Below are positions 22,962 to 33,929 of a stretch of 64,000 nucleotides of DNA, in pieces (the stretch's first letter is position 1; every line of letters starts with the position of its first letter). The translations under genes and the position numbers were made by a program. The stretch covers positions 126,001 through 190,000 of the forward strand of contig JAJEKV010000124.1 in assembly GCA_021234155.1 (NCBI GenBank). The letters run 5' to 3'. Source of the stretch: Isoetes taiwanensis. Taxonomy: Eukaryota; Streptophyta; Lycopodiopsida; Isoetales; Isoetaceae. Below the pieces are notes generated by a model that saw nothing but the letters and a program-made list of their open reading frames with translations, ran no database searches and was not told the origin of the DNA.

Positions 22962-25900
22962 TCAAATTTGATCTACCACGTTTGAAACATTTCCGTTTGA
23001 TTCCTTTGTTAGCTTCTCATGTTGGTCTTCTCCATTACACTGGGCCTCACCAACAATGCAACCCTCTGATTGAACTCGAACCATTTCTTCAGACCGAGGT
23101 GAAGTTTCCAGAGCTGTGATGTGATTGGTTGATTTAGAAGAAGCAAGGGAGGAATGCCCGTTCTGGGATCTGAATGAAGCAGGCAAGGAATTCATTTTTT
23201 GCAGCAGAGATCCCTGCCTTCTTTGTTGAGCATTAGATGGCCTGCCAGGGCCACTTGGAGAGGCATTATATGGGAAAAAAACTCCTGTTCCAGGATTGAT
23301 CAATCTGCCAGGACGAGGGACTGACCATCTGGGAACCATCACAGGCATGGGCGGTGGAGGATAAGGACCCGCAGCAGGCGAAAATACAGGCTGTACTTGT
23401 GAGTTTGACACATTACTAATAATCTGATTAGAAGAGACCGGAATCGGGCCAAGTGCCGAATACCCACCAACAGGACTATTCGCCACAGTAACATTTGGAG
23501 GTGGCCCATGAGAAATGTTTCCCCTGCCAATCCCCAACGGTGGAGGAGGAGATACTTGTGGTACAAGCATTGTTGGGCGCTGCTGAGATCCTCCAAAATG
23601 GTTTTTAAAGCTTCTTCTGGACGATGCTTTTCCAAGTACCATATAACAACGCTTGGCAGATGCAGAGGGGACGGCATATCGTGCCACTCGTGTGCAGTTC
23701 CCCTGCAAAACTGCAACGGAACTGTCAAACAGAAAAGAAATTTGTTAGATACATGCCTTTCGACTTTAGAAATACAGCTCTGTTTTCCAAGCAAAAGACA
23801 TGATGAAACTAAACTTAGCGCCAATGATTTGAAGCTCAGAAACGTACCCCACGGGAAGATTAAGTTTGAATTGCCCCTTAATTTCTCCGGACATGTCCAT
23901 ATTCAGATATTTTCCAAATGATATCATGCACTCAGAGAGTAAGGTGATAATGCAGAAGGGCGATTCGAGTTCCTGACTCCACAGCTGCGGTTGCGTGAAA
24001 TCACCCTGCAAAAGCAAAATTCGTCAGCCTACGTAATGACAAAATCAAAGCTTGACAGTATGCTGTAGTGTACAATGGTTGGGAACAGTTCCAATCACAA
24101 ACTGGAACTACACGAAAATTGCATGGAGTATATGTACACCTTTATATTGTTTGAAGCTACAAATGCTTATGACAAATAACATTACAAGATGGCTGTAATA
24201 TGTTTATTTGAAACCAGCATGAGTGCCTCCAAAACATAAAAGTTTGCAAGTAGTTTCATACATGAAGTGTATCGAAGACAAACCCTTAATAATTGCACTT
24301 GCACACTTACCTCGTCTAACATATTGATGGTAAAGGAATCTGGCCGCTTGTTTGCTGGTAAAATATGCCACTGCATTAGACGGTCAATAGCAGCTTTTAA
24401 GATTGCTGGGAGTTTCTCCACTACTTCATCTGAAATTGAACAAGCATTGCTCAATATTATAAGCCACCAAACAATCGACTTGTGATAACAAGAACATTAA
24501 TTGCTCCTCATATTCATGCCCAGATTTGCAACAGTTAGAACTCATCTACTTATCATTCTCTACATGAGGCTTAATGAATGGAAAAAACTTCACAGGCAAA
24601 ACCTAATAAATTTGGCAGAACGTGAAGAACAGAACTTTCATGAATCGATCTTGACCATATCACAAGTAATGTTAAGCTTTATAAAGTGATAAAATGGCTG
24701 GCACAGAGAGTTGCTATACTGAAATGTGAAAAATATGAAAAATGTGTGTAATGGTCATTCTTTAGTTAGATAAGACTTCTGAATGAAATGAAGAGCCTGG
24801 GACTAGTGATATGCTAAAGTTTTGCCACTGCTATACTAATAGAGACAGCTAATAGAGACTCATTGACTGCAATGTTGCATGGTTGATATCATATTTCAAG
24901 GATAATATGATTACAGAAGATTGAAACTGCAAGACATAGTATTCCAAACAAGTGCTGTGCATTACAGAAATGATACCGACTTGCCTGCAATTGACACTAG
25001 TCTGATTGGTAAAATAATATTAAGCTTAATAGAACTTCCACGGAGTATTTACACTAGATCAGACCCTTGTCAGTTAGACATGCCATTACCGTAGTTCAAA
25101 GGATTATATTTAGGTCATGTTTTTTGCCGAGAATTTTAACAGGAATAATTGTGATTGCAGCTAGAGCAGCCTAACACACAAGATTTTATGCATTGAGGTA
25201 GGTGGGAGACTACCTGGCGAATGACCTTGGCATTCATCATTTGAGCTGTTAGGGACACCTCCCAAAGCTAGCAACTCTGATATTTTTCCTTTCATGGCCT
25301 TCTTGCTAGTTACAAGTTGGGTTCCTGTATGTAGCAAAATTGAGGCACTCCAGGCATCAGACTCTGCTTTGTGGGGCTTGATATAAATTTCGTTAAAGAC
25401 ATACTCACCTTTGCTTCCCCCATCTGGTCTCCTTCCCACAGTCTGGAATTCTGTAAAGAGGGTATAAAGTTTGTCACTTTCTGAGGGGTCAAATACGTTC
25501 TCAAACAACTTGAGGCCTTCCACAAGGTTTATCTGTAAAGTAAGCACCAACAAACATAAAATTGAGCGTTAATATACATTGAACAGAATATGCTGCTACA
25601 TCTTTTCTTACTACAACAATGTTTTGCAAATTCCATCAGTGGGTCACACAGCCCTTTTTCTAATAATTACTTACGGATCTGCCTTCAATGTTCTCATAAT
25701 AACGAAAACTTTTGGAAATCTTCATTTGAGATATTTTCTTGTCTTCTTCCTCCTTCGAATTGAACATAAAGTCCCTAGCAGTTGAACTTTCTGCAAGGCA
25801 ACCTAGAATGATAAAAATTAAACTTTAGAAGAAAATCTCATAATTATGACAGGTTCGTTTTGGTCTTCTATGCAAACCTTACCTTCTTGCTGTTTTGACA

Positions 25901-26651
25901 TAATCTGGTGGGGATCACTTCCTGTCTTCCAATCATTCATCTCCTGCACATTGGAATCCGTTTGTGCAGGACAAGTAAAAGGAGGCAGAGCTCCTGGATG
26001 GTACTGGTCATATCCATTTCCCGAGCCTGCACTTTGTGGGCTTTCGGGTTTTGTAGGAGAATGTATTACATTTTCAGGTAACTTAACTTGAGTCTGTGGT
26101 TCCTTAAAACCATGCCTATTTTTCTTGCAAATCTCTTCATTACTACCCTTTCCAGAAAACTCTCTTTTATCTAAACCTAATTCCGCATCCAACATTCCAT
26201 GTCTTCTCTCTCTCTGACCATTCCAAGAACCCTTCTTCCAAAAACTGCTGTCAGGGTCAGCAGGTCCAATCACCAGAGGACTCTGAACCTGCCTTTTCCT
26301 CAATCCAGCTTGTTGAAGTGCACCTACAACATCTTCTATGGAGTAATATTGTTGCATATGCAGTACAGCAGACCAGTTAAACCTACGCTGTTGAACGCAA
26401 CTAAGAACATAGTCATACTCTCCAGGGCTTCCTGTGAATTGCAAATGCTGGCACAATGAATCGATTATGGCATTTGCTGCAGCGAATTCGCTTCGTAGCC
26501 AAGATATAAAACTGTCTCGTTCATCTGGAACCCATTGCTGAGGCACATGCTGTTGTGGCGGCATTGGGACACCCACTGCCCTGGTTTCAGCTATGCACGA
26601 TTTATCTTCAAAATGCCCAGATCTGTTTGAACATGGACTCGCAGCTGCCAT
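22962..26651 (-). CDS. ALKBH9/10-related 2OG-oxygenase-like, hydroxyproline-rich family protein (718 aa, 7 coding exons)
   Basis: Join of exons 26651-25883, 25790-25675, 25532-25409, 25324-25214, 24429-24311, 24005-23848 and 23721-22962. All introns are GT/AG, phases agree, and the total is 2,157 nt. Residues 39-118 (QWVPDERDSFISWLRSEFAA ... CVQQRRFNWSAVLHMQQYY) are the conserved N-terminal module of this plant family. Residues 296-500 are a degenerate AlkB-like oxygenase fold: LVEGLKLFENVFDPSE, SKKAMKGK, ITLLSECMISFG, VLQGNCTRVARYAVPSASAK. The C-terminal 220 residues are Pro/Ser/Gln-rich with PGTGVFFPYNASPSGPG. Active relatives (ALKBH10B type) remove m6A from RNA using Fe(II) and 2-oxoglutarate. 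Here the ligand motif position reads PQLW (420-422) and the distal His is Tyr481, so activity is doubtful, as in the Arabidopsis At1g14710-type branch (memory). A candidate AATAAA lies at 22689-22684. Confidence 0.88.
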
Positions 26652-27490
26652 TCTCTTGATCTAATGTGGCCTATGCAATTCTATGACAAATTCTTAGAAA
26701 ATTCATTCCCTTATCACAGAATTGGCACGCACTCAACTACCAGAAACACTTGTTCATGCAATGCAGGTAAAACTGAAGGCGAAAATGAGTAATAAGAGAG
26801 CAGGTCTTTCAGAAAATGGCAAGCTCTGTGACACTTAATTGTCAAGAAATACAGGATAGAATTGTTTGTCGCGGCCTTACAGCTTAAAAGCAATCAAGAA
26901 CTAGATCCGGTACAAGATCTTCCAATCCTACGCTCAAATCTACAATATCGCTCTCCAATGCACCAATTACGAATCCAAAAAGCTCAAGCTACCAAGATCT
27001 AGCACTCTGGAGCCCAGCTTTTCCAGCTTAAGTCAACATGCATTTGCAAGAAACTAAAGCAGACATTCATCCTTCACCATAAGCAATCCCAGATCTTAAA
27101 ACAATCTCACCGGAATGAAAACGAAGTCGGATCACCATAATTCGCCACATATTGAAGTACTCTAGCGACCCCAATCTAGCTAAGGCGACCGATTCAGGCA
27201 GAAAAGGCCTCTATTCCAAGCATCACACATTTTACAAAGCAAATCATCCATGCGCTTATCAATGCGGAAAGGTTAGATCCACAATTAAGAAGCCGGAAGG
27301 CCGCTGAAGCTCTGATCTAGGCAGCTTACCGATCTGCTCAATGACAGAAGGGGGACCTCTAGAGAAGATCCTCGTGGGACGGAGGGTCGATAGGATGCCA
27401 CGTGTATACAATACTGGAACCTACAGATCTGAACCGTAAGGCCAGATTCAGGAATCCTCGCATCCGGGCCGCAAGTGACATGCTCCACTA
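26652..27490 (-). promoter_or_regulatory. 5'UTR, 5'UTR intron and probable promoter region of the ALKBH-like gene
   Basis: A strong donor, CAGATCG|GTAAGC, ends a likely 5'UTR exon at 27330. Acceptor-like sites (GTCATAG, ACATTAG) occur at about 26665-26685, just before the ATG, giving a leader intron of about 640 bp. No unambiguous TATA box was seen. The transcription start probably lies between 27340 and 27600 (inference). Confidence 0.45.
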
Positions 27491-27499
27491 GCCGATAAA

Positions 27500-29060
27500 T
27501 GTTGCCGGAGAGTTGTCAGAAAAGTTGTGGAGATTCCGACAGGCGGCCACGTCGGACAATTTGACAGCCCATGCACTTCTGTACCTCTTAGATCTTACCT
27601 GGAAGGTAAAAAGTAAAAAGTGGTACCCACGTATGGATGACCTATGACCAAACAAAAGTAAACGCCAAAGTTACCAACCAAAATCAACGGCTAGATAAAT
27701 AATGGTTTAAAACCGACAATGGTGGAAATTTTTCACCCTTGGTAAACTTCATTACATGTTATTTTTCTACCTCTTCCACCACATGGATCTACCCATGTAA
27801 CCATGCACCTCTACTAAACCGTCGGTGACACTAAAAACAGTTTCCACTTTCCACAGACGATCTTACGATTTGCCCGCAGATCTAGCTCGGATCACCTACC
27901 TACAGCCATATGTAATGTCAACTGCACATTGGATGCCCACAAAGGTTGCACAAATTTTTTAATCCTATATTGTGCATCTTGACACCGATGGTTCAACATA
28001 TGAACGTCACCTTTCAAAAAATTGTTTGCGTTCGTTCTATAATCTTATGTATGTGTTTGCCAGCTGTTCTCCATGGCAATGGTTAGCAAACCAAACGTAT
28101 AAGAATTGATAATACTAATCCTATTGCCATTAGACATTCATAACAACTTAAACAACTTAAATTGAACAGCTTAAGTCTGGGAGATATACAACTTGTGCCT
28201 GCAACACACTTTGGTGCTCCTTAAAAAACTGACCTTAAAAAACTCACAAGTCAAACATTTTAGATCTTATATACATGAGTATAAAGTGATAGAACTAATT
28301 TGATGAGTCCACCTTTATAATGACGTGAACAATGACACTGATATCTATATAATTCTTGGACTGACATATTTAAACATACTTTGTCACACATATCATCTTG
28401 GGGTTATGTGCGAACATGAATATGCAGATTGTTTAGCTTGTAGTGAATCTATCCACATTCAAAATCTGTTTTTCTCTTGCTTACAAGCTCCTCGAAGTAA
28501 CAAGATAATATGTCTAATTTTAATGGTCGTGGCCACCTTCCATAGAATATCATGGGACGACAAGGAATAGAGAAAAATAGTGTATGGCTTAACCAACTTT
28601 AAGACAACAAGTAGGATGCTTCTTGCATAGAATTGGATACATAGTACAAAGTATATACTTGATAATTGTCAATCGTTTTCAAATTACTATATAAGACCAT
28701 TATTAAAATAGACACTTGCTCTTGCTAGTTTTGTCATAGCGTACTAGAATGTTTTGTTTATTGATTTCACATGTAGGCAATGTAGATACATGATGTGAAT
28801 GCAAAGCTGTTCTTATTGCCATATTCTATAGAAGCCAAAGTTCAAAACCTATTGGTATCACTAATGTAGCGGACTTCCCATAGTACTTGATATGGTTGGA
28901 AGAGGACCAAGTCCCTTAGTACTAGATGAGACGAGAGGAGAGGCTTATATCCTCTTGTAAATGATAGGGAAGAGGTTGAAGGTGCTTCAATCAGAGTACA
29001 CAGACATTATTATATGGTGCTTTCTTAGCCTGATAGCTGCCTATTTATGACACTGATGCT
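27500..29060. other. Intergenic, nothing recognised
   Basis: AT-rich DNA with only short open frames. I see no domain, repeat array or RNA gene. Confidence 0.5.
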
Positions 29061-29077
29061 TCCTATCTGGTGACCAT

Positions 29078-29188
29078 GTGCTACTTCTTTCTATAAGGCC
29101 ATTTGGGCCACTTTGTAATAAGGTCTTGGACCACTTTTTATTAATAGAAAATCATAACTTCGTACCCTCAAAAAAAAAAAAAAAAACC
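29078..29188 (+). mobile_element. Short poly(A)-ended retroposon remnant
   Basis: The sequence 'tttttattaatagaaaatca...cgtaccctc' ends in an 18-A run at about 29169-29186, like a LINE or SINE 3' end. Its 5' limit is not defined. Confidence 0.35.
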
Positions 29189-29414
29189 TATTGGTATCAC
29201 TTGATATCTTTATACAACATTCTAAATAATATCCCTTTTGCATTTGGATATTATTTCTCCATAGGGCCCTGAACATAACTAACAACAAATAGAGAGACAC
29301 CCCCCAAGACATATTGTAGGATGTGCTACGGAAAAAATGTTAAGAGAATCCAAGAGAGAGCCATTGGTGGTAGAATCAATTAAAGGGAAATCTTTAGAAA
29401 AAAAGCAACCAATG

Positions 29415-29830
29415 AGAGTAACCAAACAAGTGATAGAATAGAATAGAATAGAATAGAATAAAATAGAATAGAATAGAATAGGTTTTTAGCGTCCACGGAG
29501 ACCAATTGGCCTATGGGACCCAAACAAAAAGAGAACAGCAAGTGTATTACTAACAGGATTAAAAAACCCTCGCCCCAAAGGGTTTTCGAGGGAAAAACCT
29601 TAGCAGTAATAAGCATGCTGGCACACTGTACAATTGCATAGGACAGTTCAATATCGTCCTGTAGGACACTAACGAGTCCGTGCATCCATAACCTCCTGGA
29701 GGTATGACCCCAACAAACCCACTGACGCCGTAGTCAATAACTGATGCAACGGCTGGCCAGGCACTAGTAATCGAATATATCGCTCTCGGATATGGGCAAA
29801 TGCTGGGCAGATCTGGAGGGCATGACATTC
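29415..29830 (-). mobile_element. LINE 3' end, copy a, with (TTCTA)n tail
   Basis: On the minus strand a coding-like stretch (CPYPRAIYSI, VIDYGVSGFVGVIPPGGYG) leads into a 3'UTR: AAGGTTTTTCCCTCGAAAAC, CCTTTGGGGCGAGGG, then GTTTGGGTCCCATAGGCCAA and CTCCGTGGACG. It ends in a TTCTA-type simple repeat (29437-29480). The same 3'UTR is found at 31066 and 57975 with different simple-repeat tails. Only the 3' end is present, as in a 5'-truncated insertion. Confidence 0.6.
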
Positions 29831-30236
29831 ATCCTCAATCGCGCCCTGGTAGAGAAGATAACCGATTTAAGGGAATAACCTCGAGCTAAGGAAGTAGAGA
29901 TGCCTAAATGTTCATCAACCATGACCATTACAAAATCCCAAAAGGCAAATGCAAGAAGGCTAATGTTAGTGCAAGCAATTCAAACATTAGACATCTGAGC
30001 GCAAATAATGTAAATAAGAAATTGTGCCTCAAAGATGAACAAAGGATTGTAAAACTCATAAAAAATTACAAAGACAAAAATAAAGTATCCATCCTAATAC
30101 AGGACGTATACATACAGTCATATTCTTTCAAGGATTTTATTTTTTAATTTTTTTAAGCTGGAAGTGTTACTTCTAAAATTTCCTCATACTCTTATTTCCA
30201 CTGCTAGTTCACGGCTCACTCTCCTCCCCCTCAATG

Positions 30237-30355
30237 GGGTGCGATCATAGCAGCACTATCACACCGGATTCTAGCAGGATTCTGAAGTTAAGCTCTTTTG
30301 GGCCGGAATATTATTGGGATGGGTGACCTCTAGGGAAGTCTCTAGTGTTGCAACC
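30237..30355 (+). rRNA. Degenerate 5S rRNA copy
   Basis: The ~119-bp sequence starts GGGTGCGATCATAGCAGCAC and ends GTGTTGCAACC, the layout of plant 5S rRNA. The internal pol III control boxes are intact: GAAGTTAAGC (A box) and GGGATGGGTGACCTC (C box). Many substitutions fall elsewhere (for example in the GGCGAGAGTAGTACTAGG region). It is a single copy, with no T-run terminator immediately downstream and no tandem spacer, so it is probably a dispersed 5S pseudogene rather than part of an rDNA array. Confidence 0.8.
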
Positions 30356-31065
30356 AACCACCTCTCCACATTTACAACAACTCAGATATCCATGTTCTCG
30401 TACCAGATTCTTCTATAGTAAATTACCTTTCCAACGTGCTGCTCTAGAACATCACATGATATATTGTCAGTGAGTGGTGAACGGGGGACACCCGCCTTCC
30501 AACCCTCGCCCACACAATGGCCATGGAACTATGGCAGCTTTAGAGTTTGTTGGAAAGAGAAGCGAGCCACTTGGTACTCTAGATAGAATGTGCAGGAGCA
30601 GGGGTGCATACACCTGCAGAACAATGAGGACCACAATCGCCTCAAGCAGCATCTAGCTCTCTTAGTTACTTGTGGAATGCCAGTACTTAGAGTTGGTAAA
30701 GACATACATTATAAAAGCCAGATCAATCTCATGTTTGTCAGGGATCACAATAGTACTTGTTATTACATTTGCCCATGCGCAGAACGATTGTGGCCATTTG
30801 AACTGGGCCACACCACCTCAAAATTAAGATGAACAGATGGGTCCGATAAGAGAGAGAAAAAAGGATATGAATGCCACGCGCTTTAGAATAGCCCAGCATT
30901 TGCACCTACACGGGCACGATACACCGGGTTGGTTACACCTAACCAACCACTACATATGATGTTGCGTAGTAATGCACTATCATCATATATTCAGGAGATG
31001 CTGGACATGTGAGTTCAATTTTGTTCATCATTACACTAGCATGTACAAATGTACATTTTTTTTAG

Positions 31066-31225
31066 CGAGCTTATTACTACTAAGGTTTTTCCCTCAAGAA
31101 TCCTTTGGGGTGGGGTTTTTTAGTCTTGGACAGTAATGGCCCTAATATGTTCTTATCTTTTTTGTTTGGGTCCCATACACCACTTCATCTCAATGGATAA
31201 TAAAGTTCATTTCAATTCAATCTAC
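31066..31225 (+). mobile_element. LINE 3' end, copy b
   Basis: AAGGTTTTTCCCTCAAGAAT, CCTTTGGGGTGGGG and TTTGTTTGGGTCCCATACAC correspond to copy a at 29415-29830. It ends with AATAAAGTTCATTTCAATTC. Confidence 0.55.
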
Positions 31226-31229
31226 CATA

Positions 31230-32700
31230 AATGTACGTTGGTCAAAAGCAAAAATTTTGTACGTATAATTGAATTAATATTTAGATAACATGCTCGTATA
31301 AAGGACAATCCATTTACTTTTGTATAGTTGTAAAAAAATCATAATTGTTTTTATAGCTCTAAAATTGTTACGAACCATAATTTTAGTACCAAAAGTTTTG
31401 ATTTGTATTCACATCAACCCATCAGAGTACACAAAATAAGTACTGCCTCCCATGAGCCTATATGCATGAAAGCCACGTATACAGATAACAAGATGACAAT
31501 ACAAGATAACTAAATACGTACGTAGTCCCGCCAGCTATCAAATAGCCTGCACATACTACCACATGTTAGTAACATGCACAAGAGTTATCTAGTAGAGTCA
31601 ACATGAAACAATGATTGATGGACTGCAAGAACACACATATAGAATCCACCACGCGCACTATAGCATATGTTAAGCAGATGCACCCCACCATATCTAGATC
31701 GTACGTCGTCTAGAACCCCAGCAGTGTGGGATCTAGTGTACGGGACAAAACTGTAAGCAACCTAAGAACCATTAAGTCACTAGACAGTTGGTATATGCCT
31801 ACCACCGTCCAATACCGGTGGGATGCACAACCTCACCAGCAACTAGCGTCCCAGCTAGACAAGAGATGCTCATCTAATTACATGCCTGCATAAAGCTCCC
31901 TTGAATAAGTACTTATGTACTCATCCCAGTATCATAAGATACAGCAACAATGGAGCATAGCTCCATAGAACATCCAAAGCCCCGGCCTAATGATACACAT
32001 ATATCCTTGTCCCATACCACGGCCATACACCTATCTGTCCAGTATAATGGAGTTCTCCAACAATGATAGGAGAGGGCACGTGTTTGAGGCACAAAATTTA
32101 CAGGTAAAGCCGGCTGAAAGAGCACGACGCGTGTTGGAAACAGAAACAGAAAAATGTACAAATTGTACAGCGAAGCATTTTTGTTGATTGTGAGTGCCTT
32201 GCTGCAAAAGCAGCTCTAACATGGACAAACAACTTTGGTTATGTGCTAATATATCTTGTAAATATCATGATGCTAATGCAGTAGCTAGCACTCATGTTGG
32301 AAATTCATTTGCAGTTATTGTTCTTTGTTGTTGGTATTTTTGTTTTTGTAAGAGCTTAGGTGCAAGAAATATGCATTTATACTTGTAGCAGATCCATTGC
32401 ATGTGGTTTTATGGGTTCATTGTTAGGAATAGATGTATAGGATTAGTGAATCTGTTCTAATTGTGGCTTTAGAATATATTCTGCTAAGCTATCAAGCATT
32501 TGATTCATTAGAGTAGCATATTTGGCTTTAGAAGCTTCATATCCATATATCAAACGATGCAGTGTTAACTACATCTACACCTCCTGCTTTAGAATTTTCA
32601 ATGCATTTGCAAATCTTAGCTCCAAACAATGTTGTCCTTTGTGAAAGCACATAATCCTCAGGCTTCAATTTGCGCACTCAAAGGAATGCATTTTGTTGTC
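31230..32700. other. Intergenic, nothing recognised
   Basis: No credible coding exon, repeat array or RNA gene was identified between the LINE remnant and the enolase fragment. Confidence 0.5.
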
Positions 32701-32750
32701 TTGCCTGCTAAGGAGATGAAGGCAGACAAGAATGCAGCAGTTGTTGATTC

Positions 32751-33355
32751 AAGATTACAAGGAAGGTTTGATTGGGATGGATGTTGCAACTTCAGAGTTC
32801 TAACCTGAACTTCAAGGATGAGGTACTTCTATTGCAATGTATTCAAGAGGGTTGTTAAAGTTATGCCTGCACATATTTAACTTCTGAACTATGCAATGGT
32901 AGCCAGAAGATTTCAGAAGAGGAGCTAATAAAGCTATAAAATTTATTCGTTAATTGGGTACCTTGTTGAGTCCATCGAGGATCCATTTGATCATGATGAC
33001 TTGGAAGACTATATGAGATGATTGCTAAGATAGGTAAACATGTACAGATTGTTGGTAATGACTTTTGTGTCACAAACCCAGAGGTAAATTTCAAAATTGA
33101 TGCAAATAGGGTGCAGGAATCTTATTAATGGTTTTGTCCTTGAGCGTGTTGAGAAAGCTGTCTCTTTCTCTGATTGCAATGCTCCCTTATTGAAGGTATA
33201 ATTTCATTTTGTCATAGTCAAATTTTTTAGTTTACGGTCAGAGGCTATACTGATATCGTTATCTTGTAGGTTAAACAAATTGGCTCAGTCATCGGAACTA
33301 TTGAAGCTATAAAGCTCTTCAAAAGGGTTGGATGGGTATGATGACAAGTCACCAT
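32751..33355 (+). pseudogene. ENO: Enolase pseudogene fragment
   Basis: Across broken frames the plus strand gives enolase in order: YKEGLIGMDVATSEF (32751-32800), a decayed EELIKL piece (about 32919), VESIEDPFDHDDLEDYM (about 32970-33015), QIVGNDFCVTNPE (about 33045-33085), EKAVSFSDCNAPLLK (to 33195), a 74-bp GT/AG intron (33196-33269), then VKQIGSVIGTIEAIKLFKRV and GW. These match the 'GMDVAASEF', 'SIEDPFDQDDW', 'QIVGDDLxVTNP' and 'LLKVNQIGTVTEAI' segments of plant enolase, including the metal-binding SIEDPFD region. Several frameshifts and stops and missing ends mark it as dead. The retained intron means it was copied as DNA. Confidence 0.82.
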
Positions 33356-33359
33356 AGAT

Positions 33360-33900
33360 ATGGGACATTATCCTGTATGCTTTGGCCACAAAAGCAATGC
33401 TATTAATCCATATTTTCGTGTTGAAAGACATGTTTGCATTTTATAATTTTTATTTCCCAAGCCATACTTTAGGGTATGGTCACCTTCTGCCGTGACCCCA
33501 CCTCGGAGCGACAAAAACCCCCTCGTTCCTTCATGGGTTATCGTCATGCTGCCATGGGTATCCGCGTCTATGTACCGTCGTTTCGTGGCCAGGTGTCATT
33601 ATCCGATGTTCCATCAACCGAGACACCAGGGTCCATCAACCGTGCCTGCAGTGGCCTCTGTCGTGAGCGAATGTCCTAGGCACCGTGCCCTGGGTGACCA
33701 TACTCGTGCACTGGATGACCACGTCCGTGTTGAAGAAAAAACCCCGAGCATGCCGATTTGAAACGAATTCATTGCGGGTTTGAAATGATTTAGCGCCCAA
33801 AGCTTGCATTCGATTGCATTCTTCGAAATTCAATTCTCCGACACCCGCTATGGCTTCCATGGCCATAAAATCTTGCCCTCATTTCATAGTTCATATGTTA
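33360..33900. other. Spacer between enolase and pogo relics
   Basis: Short overlapping frames on both strands without recognisable domains. Confidence 0.45.
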
Positions 33901-33929
33901 TCGAAAGGAGGCTATGAAGAGCACGAAGG

